Program-made: the position numbers and the translations under genes
The notes under the pieces: model-generated
The model's input: only the letters and a program-made list of their open reading frames with translations
Database searches by the model: none
What the model was told of the DNA's origin: nothing
Shown: positions 32,641 to 40,303 of the stretch, piece by piece
Layout: each line of letters starts with the position of its first letter
Position numbering within the stretch: the first letter of the stretch is position 1
Assembly: GCF_002286975.1 (NCBI RefSeq)
Contig: NZ_NSKB01000001.1
Coordinates: forward strand, 560,733 to 624,732
Direction of reading: 5' to 3'
Length of the DNA stretch: 64,000 nucleotides
Source of the DNA: Halomonas salipaludis
GTDB lineage: Bacteria > Pseudomonadota > Gammaproteobacteria > Pseudomonadales > Halomonadaceae

Positions 32641-34307
32641 TGACCGAAGAACGCCCCGCTGCCCCGCCCCACAAGGCCAAGCGCCGCCGCCAGGCGCGCC
32701 TGTCGCCGATCTGGATCGTGCCCTTCATCGCGGTCCTGATCGGCCTGTGGCTGGCCTATGACAACTATCTGCAGCGCGGCACCCAGATCACCCTGGTGAT
32801 GGAGAATGCCGAAGGCATCGAGGCCGGCAGCACCTTGATCAAGACGCGCAACGTCGAGATCGGTCGAGTCGAGCGAGTGGGCCTCTCCGACGATCTGCGC
32901 AGCACCGAGATCACTGCCCGCATCAACCCCGATGCCGAACGCATGCTGGTCGACGATACACGCTTCTGGGTGGTCAAGCCGCGTATCGGCCGCGAAGGCA
33001 TCAGCGGGCTTGGCACCGTCCTGTCGGGGGCCTATATCCAGTTGCAGCCTGGCAGCAGCGATGCGCCGCGCCGCGAGTTCGAGGTCCTCGACCAGCCGCC
33101 GGTCGCCGCCCAGGACGCCGAAGGCATTCGCATCAATCTGCTCAGCCAACTGGGCAACTCGCTGCGACTCGGCGACCCGGTCACCTATCAGGGCTACACC
33201 GTGGGCCGCGTCGAGGCCACCGAGTTCGACGCCGACAACCGTCAGATGCGCCAGCGACTGTTCATCGAGAGCCCCTATGACGTCCTGGTTACCGAGAGCA
33301 CCCGTTTCTGGTCAGCCAGCGGCATCGACCTGCGCCTCGACTCCGAAGGGGTGCGCGTCAACGTCGAATCCTTCGAAGCGCTGCTGGGTGGCGGTGTGAC
33401 CTTCGGCGTGCCAGAGGACGTCCCTCTCGGACCGAGGGTCGCCCCCGACACCACCTTCAACCTCTATCCCGACGAGGACAGCGCCCTGCAGGGTAGCTTC
33501 AACCGTTACCTGGAGTACGTGATGCTGATCGATGGCACCGTGCGCGGCCTGTCGCGGGGCGCCCCGGTGGAGTTCCGCGGCGTGCGTATCGGCACCGTGG
33601 CCAGCGTGCCATGGAACTTCAGCGCCACCCAGCCAGAGGGTCGTCAGGGCTTTGCCATCCCGGTACTGGTGCGTATCGAGCCGCAGCGCATCGCCAACGA
33701 TGATGACAATGGTCGCTTCGACCTGGACGAATGGGAGGCGCGCTTCGAGCGGCTGTTCGATATCGGCCTGCGCGCCTCGCTCAAGAATGGCAACCTGCTC
33801 ACCGGGGCGATGTTCGTCGACCTCAACTTCCAGCGCGACCTGGAGGGCGAGTACGTCGCCGAGGTCTTCGAGGAGCGGCGTGTATTCCCCACCACCTCCG
33901 GCGGGTTCGCCCAGATCGAGGCCCAGGTCACCAACCTGCTCGACAAGCTCAACAACCTCGAGATCGAGCCGATTCTCAGCGGCCTCGACCGCAATCTGGC
34001 GCAGTCCGAAGCGATGCTCGATGAAGTCCGCCAGTTGACCGCCACCTTCCAGGCGATTGCCGACGATCCGGCCACCCGGGAGATGCCGGATAACCTCAAC
34101 CGCAGCCTGATCGAGCTGCGCGAGACGCTCTCCGGGCTATCGCCGGAGTCAGACGTCTATCGCGAGTTGACCGGCGCCATGCAGCGCCTCGAGCGGCTGA
34201 TGCGCGACCTGCAGCCGGCCGCCCGCACCATCAGCGAGCAGCCCAGTGCGCTGATCTTCGACCGCCGTGGCGACGACGACCCGGAGCCCAGGGCACCGCG
34301 GGACTAG
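32640..34307 (+). CDS. pqiB: PqiB, MCE-domain intermembrane transport protein
   Basis: PqiB forms the periplasm-spanning MCE tube between inner and outer membranes. The 555-residue protein has one N-terminal membrane helix (about residues 22-41), then three MCE domains. The first starts TQITLVMENAEGIEAGSTLIK. Helical segments near the C-terminus (EAQVTNLLDKLNNLEIEPIL and following) form the needle-like coiled part. E. coli PqiB has 546 residues. The ATG overlaps the pqiA stop. An open frame extends far 5' into pqiA but is out of frame with it and meaningless there. Confidence 0.92.
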   Translation: MTEERPAAPPHKAKRRRQARLSPIWIVPFIAVLIGLWLAYDNYLQRGTQITLVMENAEGIEAGSTLIKTRNVEIGRVERVGLSDDLRSTEITARINPDAERMLVDDTRFWVVKPRIGREGISGLGTVLSGAYIQLQPGSSDAPRREFEVLDQPPVAAQDAEGIRINLLSQLGNSLRLGDPVTYQGYTVGRVEATEFDADNRQMRQRLFIESPYDVLVTESTRFWSASGIDLRLDSEGVRVNVESFEALLGGGVTFGVPEDVPLGPRVAPDTTFNLYPDEDSALQGSFNRYLEYVMLIDGTVRGLSRGAPVEFRGVRIGTVASVPWNFSATQPEGRQGFAIPVLVRIEPQRIANDDDNGRFDLDEWEARFERLFDIGLRASLKNGNLLTGAMFVDLNFQRDLEGEYVAEVFEERRVFPTTSGGFAQIEAQVTNLLDKLNNLEIEPILSGLDRNLAQSEAMLDEVRQLTATFQAIADDPATREMPDNLNRSLIELRETLSGLSPESDVYRELTGAMQRLERLMRDLQPAARTISEQPSALIFDRRGDDDPEPRAPRD

Positions 34308-34387
34308 ATGCAAAACCGCGTCCGATCGACCATCATGGTGCTCACCGGCACGGCCCAGGCCGTGCCGCCTAACACGGAGATCACGAC

Positions 34388-35017
34388 GTGCTGCAGTTTC
34401 GCTCATGCGACCACTCGACCCCGTTCGGCCCACGCTGGCCTAGCATCGCCGTACTGCTGCTGGCACTCACCCTGCTGGCCAGCTGCGCCAGCGGTGGTGG
34501 CACCAGCGCCCAGCGCTATAGCCTGCCGGAGGGTGCCGAGCTCGACCAGACCAGCCGCGTCGAGATGCCCAGCCAGCGGCTGGTGGTATCGCGGGTACGC
34601 GTCACCGACTACCTCGACGCCGAGGGCATCGTCATGCAGCTCGACGACATCACCGTCAATCGCGCCCGCCAGCACCTGTGGGCCGAGGACCTGCCGCGGC
34701 AGCTGCAGCGCGGTTTGCGCCAGCGGCTCGCCGAGCGCCTGCCGGACACCCAGGTATTCGGCGAGGATGGGCGCCGCGACGGCGCTTACGAGCTGCGCCT
34801 CGACGTCACCCACTTCCAGGGCCGTTACGATGGCCAGGCCATCGCCCGCGGCGAGTGGCAGCTGCGCGATGCCCGCGGCGAGGTGATCGCCCTGGAGCCA
34901 TTCGCGGCGAGCACCACCCTGGACGCCGACGGCTATCCGGCGCTGGTACGCGCGCTGGGCAGTAGCTGGGACAGCGTCGCCGACCAGCTGGCCGACCGCC
35001 TGCGAGAATTGCGCTAG
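34388..35017 (+). CDS. pqiC: PqiC-like outer membrane lipoprotein
   Basis: This lipoprotein of the ABC-transport auxiliary (DUF330/PqiC) family docks PqiB at the outer membrane. The 209-residue precursor has a lipobox LLASC with Cys33 as the lipidated residue, then YSLPEGAEL and a two-layer alpha/beta domain. The start appears to be a GTG with GGAG about 8 bp upstream. It follows pqiB by 80 bp and completes the pqiABC operon. Confidence 0.85.
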   Translation: MLQFRSCDHSTPFGPRWPSIAVLLLALTLLASCASGGGTSAQRYSLPEGAELDQTSRVEMPSQRLVVSRVRVTDYLDAEGIVMQLDDITVNRARQHLWAEDLPRQLQRGLRQRLAERLPDTQVFGEDGRRDGAYELRLDVTHFQGRYDGQAIARGEWQLRDARGEVIALEPFAASTTLDADGYPALVRALGSSWDSVADQLADRLRELR

Positions 35018-35104
35018 GCTGGATACGTAAACTGCCTGCACCTGGCCATACGGCGTTAAAACTGCCTGACGACTAACGTCATCACCCGCCACAGGACTCA
35101 TGAC

Positions 35105-35584
35105 ATGGACGACCAGCAGCAACAGCGACACGCCCTGGCTCTCGAACTCAAGGCCCGCGCCGAGCGAGTCGAACACGCTCTGATCCAGGCCATCGACGGC
35201 CAGGACGCCACCGAGAAACGCGCTCTGCTGGGTCAGGCGCTCGAGGATATCGTCGCTCTGGAAGCCCTGGCCGAGGCTCACCCCGACATCCAGCTGCCAC
35301 CGCTGCCGCGCATCCGCCAGGGCATGGCCGGGCTGGCGCTGATGCTCTACCAGCAGGGCGCCTGCGACGGCTTGAGCGAAGACCAGCAGCACGCCTTCCT
35401 CGACGCCCATGCCGCGCCGCTGACGGCGGTCGATGGTGTCGGCACGGTGACCGCCCGACGCCTGCTGCTGGCCGGGATCACCAGCGTGGAGGCACTACGC
35501 GCTCTGTCCCGCGAGCAGCTCGAGGCCATCCCCGGCATTACCAACGCCACCCTGGCGCGCCTCCAGACCGGTCTTAGTCAGTAG
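35105..35584 (+). CDS. Helix-hairpin-helix domain protein, function unknown
   Basis: This is a soluble protein of 159 residues. The first 100 residues are helical, charged and Gln-rich. The C-terminal 50 residues hold a helix-hairpin-helix pair (AVDGVGTVTARRLLLAG, then ALSREQLEAIPGITNATLARLQ) like those that bind DNA backbone. No catalytic motif is seen. The name of a precise family is not clear to me. It stands alone between pqiC and repeat copy 4. Confidence 0.7.
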   Translation: MDDQQQQRHALALELKARAERVEHALIQAIDGQDATEKRALLGQALEDIVALEALAEAHPDIQLPPLPRIRQGMAGLALMLYQQGACDGLSEDQQHAFLDAHAAPLTAVDGVGTVTARRLLLAGITSVEALRALSREQLEAIPGITNATLARLQTGLSQ

Positions 35585-35606
35585 GACGAGTGCAGACAGG
35601 CCGTCT

Positions 35607-35727
35607 CGCTCAGGACTGATCCGTCGACAGGCCTGCGAGGAGGCGCTGTAAACCCTCCCTGGGCGCTACCTACGCCATCCATGGCGTAGAACCTCCTCTT
35701 CGGCCTGTCCCCGGCGTCCTTCGCTCG
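35607..35727 (+). repeat. Palindromic intergenic repeat, copy 4 (short class)
   Basis: This is a short copy, nearly identical to copy 2. Outer arms GACAGGCC-TGC-GAGGAGG pair with CCTCCTC-TTC-GGCCTGTC, and the central hairpin is TACGCCAT-CC-ATGGCGTA. The ends (GGACTGATCC... and ...CGGCGTCCTTCGCT) place an inverted GGAC at both borders. It lies between the helix-hairpin-helix gene and the rhlE leader. Confidence 0.9.
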
Positions 35728-35848
35728 GGGCTTCTGCAACACTCCTGCCTTAATCAGTAAATCATTAGCAGGCAGGGGATATTTCTGTCATCATACTGCG
35801 CTGCGGCACTTTACGGTCCCCTCTTGCCGCGCCTGTCATCGATTTTTT

Positions 35849-35910
35849 TCACGTCGTGCCCCGGGACTCACGCCTCTCAGCTGATACAGAGGCGAGCGGT
35901 CACGTCGTGC
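35849..35910 (+). promoter_or_regulatory. rhlE leader with direct repeats flanking a hairpin
   Basis: TCACGTCGTGC occurs twice, at 35849-35859 and 35900-35910. Between them CGCCTCT (35871) and AGAGGCG (35888) form a stem. This lies within 75 bp of the rhlE start and could act in RNA-level feedback or cold response. That role is inference. Confidence 0.45.
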
Positions 35911-35924
35911 TATCCGGAGTTTGC

Positions 35925-37244
35925 ATGAGCTTTTCCGACCTCGGCCTGCGGGCCGAACTGCTGCGCGCTGTCGAAGAACAGGGCTATACCACCCCCACGC
36001 CGATTCAGCTCAAGGCGATTCCCGCCGTGCTTGAAGGCCGCGACATGCTCGCCAGCGCCCAGACCGGCACCGGCAAGACCGCCGGCTTCACCCTGCCGCT
36101 GTTGCAGCGCCTGGCCGATGGCTCGCGCCCCAAGCCGCGCCAGATCCGCGCCCTGGTGCTGACCCCGACCCGTGAGCTGGCCGCACAGATCGGCGAGAAC
36201 GTCACCGGCTACGGCCGCTACCTCAAGCTGCGCTCCCACGTGATCTTCGGCGGTGTCGGCCAGCAGCCCCAGGTCGATGCGATCCGTGGTGGCCTGGACA
36301 TCCTGGTGGCCACCCCCGGCCGGCTGCTCGACCTGCACCAGCAGAAGCACGTCGACCTCTCCCAGGTCGAGACCCTGGTGCTCGACGAAGCCGACCGCAT
36401 GCTCGACATGGGCTTCATCCACGACATCAAGAAGATCCTGCGCGTGCTGCCGGCGCAGCGTCAGAACCTGCTGTTCTCGGCGACCTTCTCCGACGAGATC
36501 CAGCGCCTGGCCGGCGGCCTGCTCGACAACCCCACCATGATCGAGGTGGCGCGCCGCAACACCACCGCCGAGCTGGTCGACCAGGCCGTCTACAAGGTCG
36601 ACCGCGAGAAGAAGCGTGAGCTGCTCGCCCACCTGATCAGTACCCAGCAGTGGTATCAGGTGCTGGTCTTCACACGCACCAAGCACGGCGCCAACCGCCT
36701 GGCTGAACAGCTCTCCAAGCAGGATATCCCGGCCATGGCGATTCATGGCAACAAGAGCCAGTCGGCGCGCACCAAGGCACTGGCCTCTTTCAAGGCGGGT
36801 GACCTGCAGGTGCTGGTCGCCACCGATATTGCCGCTCGCGGCCTGGATATCAGCGAACTGCCCCACGTGGTCAACTTCGAGCTGCCCAACGTTGCCGAGG
36901 ACTACGTGCACCGCATCGGCCGCACCGGCCGCGCCGGCAGCGAAGGCAAGGCGGTATCGCTGGTCTGCGTCGACGAGCATGGCCTGCTCAAGGGCATCGA
37001 ACGGCTCATCAAGCGCGACCTCGAGAAGCGCATCGAGCCGGGCTTCGAACCCGACCCCAACGCCAAGCCAGAGCCGATCGAGAACGGTCGCCGCGGCCAG
37101 CAGAAGCGCAGCGGCGGTGGCAACGGTCGCGGCAACGCCGGTGGCCAGCGCGCCAGCGGCAACCGCAGCGACCAGCCGCGGCGCAGCAGCGATGACGCCC
37201 GTGCACCGCGCCGCCGTCGCGGCGGCCGCTCCAAACAGGCCTGA
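35925..37244 (+). CDS. rhlE: DEAD-box RNA helicase, RhlE type
   Basis: This ATP-dependent RNA helicase is likely active in ribosome assembly or RNA turnover. The 439-residue protein has the full DEAD-box set: Q motif TPTPIQ, Walker [30 protein letters not shown] and HRIGRTGR. After about residue 370 comes a basic tail rich in Arg, Gly and Asn, typical of RhlE, which binds RNA. The ATG at 35925 follows CCGGAG by 5 bp and begins MSFSDLGL, as in the family; the frame opens 69 bp earlier. A terminator follows at 37266. Confidence 0.93.
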   Translation: MSFSDLGLRAELLRAVEEQGYTTPTPIQLKAIPAVLEGRDMLASAQTGTGKTAGFTLPLLQRLADGSRPKPRQIRALVLTPTRELAAQIGENVTGYGRYLKLRSHVIFGGVGQQPQVDAIRGGLDILVATPGRLLDLHQQKHVDLSQVETLVLDEADRMLDMGFIHDIKKILRVLPAQRQNLLFSATFSDEIQRLAGGLLDNPTMIEVARRNTTAELVDQAVYKVDREKKRELLAHLISTQQWYQVLVFTRTKHGANRLAEQLSKQDIPAMAIHGNKSQSARTKALASFKAGDLQVLVATDIAARGLDISELPHVVNFELPNVAEDYVHRIGRTGRAGSEGKAVSLVCVDEHGLLKGIERLIKRDLEKRIEPGFEPDPNAKPEPIENGRRGQQKRSGGGNGRGNAGGQRASGNRSDQPRRSSDDARAPRRRRGGRSKQA

Positions 37245-37265
37245 GCGTTATTCGCCACCACGCCA

Positions 37266-37295
37266 ATGGCCACCCTCCGGGGTGGCCATTTTCGT
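37266..37295 (+). terminator. Terminator after rhlE
   Basis: ATGGCCACCC and GGGTGGCCAT pair as a 10-bp stem with a TCCG loop, followed by TTTCGTT. It lies 22 bp after the rhlE stop. Confidence 0.88.
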
Positions 37296-37376
37296 TAGTA
37301 GATCGCGCTGTCGCTGAATTGCCACTCCGGCGCCGACGTTAGCCCCGTGCAGCACTGGTGAATACGGCCGACGCGC

Positions 37377-38342
37377 TCATAGCCCCTGGGCGCCACGCCG
37401 CAGCCAGTCGTGTACGAAGACCAACTTGCGGCGCGCCACTTCGGAGAGCACGAAGGGATAAAGGTCCGACAGCCCCATCGCACGATTGATATGGTTGACC
37501 GCCATCACCTGATGCGTCGCGACATGGATCAAGCGCTCGGCATCTGCCTCCATGTAAGGGTCCCAGCCGTGATACGGCAGGTCGCTGGAGGAGAGTCCCG
37601 CGGCGACGAAGCTATCGGCGATATCCGTAAGGTGCAGCAGATGGGCCGCGGTTTCGGCCCAGTCCTCGTGGGGGTGCGCGGAGGCATAGGTGCTGACGAA
37701 GCTCGAGCGCCAGCCGGCGGGCGGGCCTTGTTGGTAGTGCCGCTGCAGGGCTGCGGCGTAATCTTCACGCTCGTCGCCAAACATCGCCCGGAAGGCCTCG
37801 AGAAAGTCATCTCGCAGGCTGAGCCGCCACCACAGCATGTGCGAAATTTCATGGCGCATATGACCGATCATGGTCCGATAGGGCTCTTCGAGCGCCTCTC
37901 GACGCGTCGCGCGCAGCACCGGGTCCGCTTCCGCCACGCTGATGGTCACCACGCCACCCGCATGCCCCATGGCCACCGGCGTCGGCCCTTCGGCCAGCAT
38001 GTAGAACACCGGGGGTGCGCCGGGGTCTTCCGGGCGGAACCAGTTCCAGCGCCCCAGATTGTCCAGCACCCAGCGCTTGGCGGCCTCGGTCTTGGCCCAG
38101 TGGGGCATGGCATCGGGAATCGCGGGATCCGGCGCCAGTGCGGTCATCGCGCAGGCGCGACAGAACGCCCCCTGCTCGGGGGCGATCCAGTTGCAGCCGA
38201 TCACGTCGCGATTGGCGCAAAACGGCGGCATGGTGATCATCGCCCTGGCCTGCGGGTCATAGGCGACAGGCGTACCCGTGGCAGTAGCGAGGTTGTCGAA
38301 CCACAGGGACCCGGGACCGACCGGGTTGGCAAAGACGCGCAT
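37377..38342 (-). CDS. Putative zinc-binding metallopeptidase
   Basis: This protein of 321 residues belongs to the bacterial putative zinc-binding peptidase family. The N-terminus has a zinc-ribbon-like set of cysteines (Cys42, Cys50, Cys61, Cys64). A gluzincin-type HEISH at residues 164-168 lies in a long helix (GHMRHEISHMLWW), and HEDWAETAAHLLH downstream offers the third ligand. No signal peptide is visible, so it is probably cytosolic. AGGAGG precedes the ATG at 38342. The substrate is unknown. The stretch 38343-38533 upstream shows no other gene. Confidence 0.8.
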   Translation of the reverse strand: MRVFANPVGPGSLWFDNLATATGTPVAYDPQARAMITMPPFCANRDVIGCNWIAPEQGAFCRACAMTALAPDPAIPDAMPHWAKTEAAKRWVLDNLGRWNWFRPEDPGAPPVFYMLAEGPTPVAMGHAGGVVTISVAEADPVLRATRREALEEPYRTMIGHMRHEISHMLWWRLSLRDDFLEAFRAMFGDEREDYAAALQRHYQQGPPAGWRSSFVSTYASAHPHEDWAETAAHLLHLTDIADSFVAAGLSSSDLPYHGWDPYMEADAERLIHVATHQVMAVNHINRAMGLSDLYPFVLSEVARRKLVFVHDWLRRGAQGL

Positions 38343-38533
38343 AAGGCAGCCCCTCCTGGACAAACGCCAGAGCGCGGCACTCTGGTAAAGATAGCGGCTG
38401 AATGCAGCACTCCACCCTACAGCCTACCATTGAAGCGTCAGGCGCCCAGCCACCTATCGTTGCGCGAAGGAAAAAACCAAGACGCTCGGCGACGACATCA
38501 CCAGCGCGGGGAGTCTCGATCTGCATGTGCCGG

Positions 38534-39229
38534 CTAGGTCAAGCGTGCGCGCAGCCGTGTCACTGCCTGGCTATGCAACTGGCAGACCCGCGATTCGCTG
38601 ACGCCCAGCACCGCGCCGATCTCCTTGAGGTTGAGCTCTTCCTGGTAGTAGAGCCCCAGCAGCAATTTCTCGCGCTCGGGCAGCAGCTCGATGGCGTCCA
38701 CCAGCCGCTGGCGCTGCTCACCGTCGACCAACGCGGCGAACGGCGACGGCGGTGCGCCCTCGCCATTGCCCGGTTCGACGCCCTCCGCCACCAGCTCCTC
38801 GTAGGGCAACAGCTGGCCACCGTTGGTGTCGCCCAACTGCTGATGGTATTCGGCAAGCTCGATGCCCAGCTCGTCGGCGATCTCCTGCTCGTCGGCAGCC
38901 CGCCCCAAGCGCTGCTCGGTTCGCCGCACCGCTTCGTCCAGCGCCCGCGCGTTGCGCCGCACACTGCGCGGCACCCAGTCGCGACTGCGCAGCTCATCGA
39001 TCATCGCCCCGCGAATGCGCTGGCTGGCGTAGGTCGCAAAGCTCGCTCCCTGCCCCGCATCGAAGCGGTTTAGGCAGTCGAGCAGGCCGACCATGCCGGC
39101 CTGTATCAAGTCGTCGAGTTCGACGCTCGCCGGCAGCTTGACCTGCAGCGCCAGCGCCTGACGGCGCACCAGCGGCAGATACTGCTCGAGCAGTGCGCCT
39201 TGATCGATCTTGCCCTTTGCCGTGTACAT
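38534..39229 (-). CDS. fliA: Flagellar sigma factor sigma-28
   Basis: FliA directs RNA polymerase to late flagellar and chemotaxis genes. The 231-residue protein has sigma region 2 (LVRRQALALQVKLPASVELDDLIQAGMVGLLD over residues 20-51, with FATYASQRIRGAMIDELR), region 3 (DWVPRSVRR) and region 4 (LPEREKLLLGLYYQEELNLKEIG, with the SESRVCQLHSQA recognition helix). Length is typical (about 239). Three promoters matching its consensus are read in this window. It is the last gene of the leftward flagellar island; a hairpin at 39270-39285 lies between flhE and fliA. Confidence 0.95.
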   Translation of the reverse strand: MYTAKGKIDQGALLEQYLPLVRRQALALQVKLPASVELDDLIQAGMVGLLDCLNRFDAGQGASFATYASQRIRGAMIDELRSRDWVPRSVRRNARALDEAVRRTEQRLGRAADEQEIADELGIELAEYHQQLGDTNGGQLLPYEELVAEGVEPGNGEGAPPSPFAALVDGEQRQRLVDAIELLPEREKLLLGLYYQEELNLKEIGAVLGVSESRVCQLHSQAVTRLRARLT

Positions 39230-39269
39230 CGCTGTCGTTGCGACCTCAGTCAGCCTGGAAATCGAATCG

Positions 39270-39285
39270 TGACCGCCGCAGCGGT
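39270..39285 (-). terminator. Small stem-loop between flhE and fliA
   Basis: The perfect 6-bp stem GACCGC/GCGGTC has loop CGCA and no T run. It may attenuate rather than end the flagellar transcript before fliA. Confidence 0.4.
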
Positions 39286-39340
39286 CTCATCACTCTGGCA
39301 TTATCGCGCGACAGGCCACAGCACCAAGCCGGGAATAGCC

Positions 39341-39778
39341 TCATTGGCCAACGGTTTTTTGCGCCTTTGCAGCGGCCGGCCGGCGATGATCGACGATCAC
39401 CTGCAGCCCGTTTACCTGCACCGGCTTTGCGCCCTGGCCAAGGCGGAAACGGAAGTGCAGCGGCTGCACCGCGGACAGCCCTGCCAGCCCCTGGCTCTGC
39501 CCCCTGACACCATTCAGGCGCAGGCAGCGCTGAGGATGACACAACCACGCCTCGAGCAGCGCCCCAGGCGGGGTGGCATACTGCCAGCTGATACGCGCAA
39601 TCTGCGCATCGGGTGGTGCAGCACCACTCAGCGCGCGGCTGTCGGTGTCACGCCCGGGCACCGCCACTCGCACGCCCTCCGCCTGGGCGACCCAGCTGCC
39701 CGACACCGCGGGCGTCCCGGCCTGCCCCCAGGAAGCGCCGGCCAGCAGTACCATCAGTGCCCCCAGCCACGCCTTCAT
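39341..39778 (-). CDS. flhE: Flagellar protein FlhE
   Basis: FlhE is a periplasmic protein that in enteric bacteria prevents proton leak through the flagellar export apparatus. The precursor has 145 residues with a signal peptide ending near GASWGQA (residue 20). The mature part has the FlhE core SGSWVAQAEGVRV, a Cys80/Cys85 pair in WLCHPQRCLRL that can form the family disulfide, and FRFRLGQG near the end. The start overlaps the stop of the FlhG-like gene (ATGA). In E. coli flhE follows flhA directly; here flhF and the FlhG-like gene lie between. Confidence 0.85.
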   Translation of the reverse strand: MKAWLGALMVLLAGASWGQAGTPAVSGSWVAQAEGVRVAVPGRDTDSRALSGAAPPDAQIARISWQYATPPGALLEAWLCHPQRCLRLNGVRGQSQGLAGLSAVQPLHFRFRLGQGAKPVQVNGLQVIVDHRRPAAAKAQKTVGQ

Positions 39779-40302
39779 GACCGCTGCCCCGCTTGACGCA
39801 CCATCAGCAGGCGAATCCCCAGAAAGTCGGCGGCGGCCTGGCGCAGGTTGTTGAGCAGCCCGCGCGACACGCCCAGCCTCGGGTGCAGCAGCAGCAGTCC
39901 ATGGGGCCCGCCACGTTCGGCGAGTCTTCGCAGCAGGCAGTAGCTGCGCCGGAAGGCGTCTGGATCGCTGTCGACCCACAGCGCCCAGCGGGTCTGCTGG
40001 GCGGCCAGCGTGGCCAGGTGTGGGCTGTTCTCATCGAGCGCTACCACCCGCCACCCCTGGGGATCACCCACCCAGGCCTGTCCCTGGTGTCGCCAGGCAT
40101 CGAGCAGGCGATAGACCCGGGCGGTATCGCCGTCGGGCAGCCCTACCACCAGCAGCGCCCGGTCGCCCGAGCAGGACACCGCTGCATCGCGGCGCGGCGT
40201 AACGACCGATGGCGTATCGACATCCGCCGCCGTTGTCTGGTCAAGCTCACCGGCCCACTGGCGCAGCCCCGCGGCCTGGTCCTTGAACGTCATGCTCGAC
40301 AT
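39775..40302 (-). CDS. FlhG/FleN-like protein lacking the ATP-binding loop
   Basis: This protein of 175 residues sits exactly where fleN/flhG is found in polar flagellates, directly after flhF. Near its start, FKDQAAGLRQWAG carries the DQAxxLR motif by which FlhG activates the FlhF GTPase. No Walker A loop (KGGxGKT) exists. Residues 110-170, with DAFRRSYCLLRRLAERGG and LRQAAADFLGIRLL, resemble the C-terminal half of the MinD-like FleN. So it looks like a shortened FlhG that kept the FlhF-contact helix but lost ATPase function. It starts 1 bp after the flhF stop and overlaps flhE, so all three are coupled. Assignment rests on position and two motifs. Confidence 0.6.
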   Translation of the reverse strand: MSSMTFKDQAAGLRQWAGELDQTTAADVDTPSVVTPRRDAAVSCSGDRALLVVGLPDGDTARVYRLLDAWRHQGQAWVGDPQGWRVVALDENSPHLATLAAQQTRWALWVDSDPDAFRRSYCLLRRLAERGGPHGLLLLHPRLGVSRGLLNNLRQAAADFLGIRLLMVRQAGQRS

Positions 40303-40303
40303 C

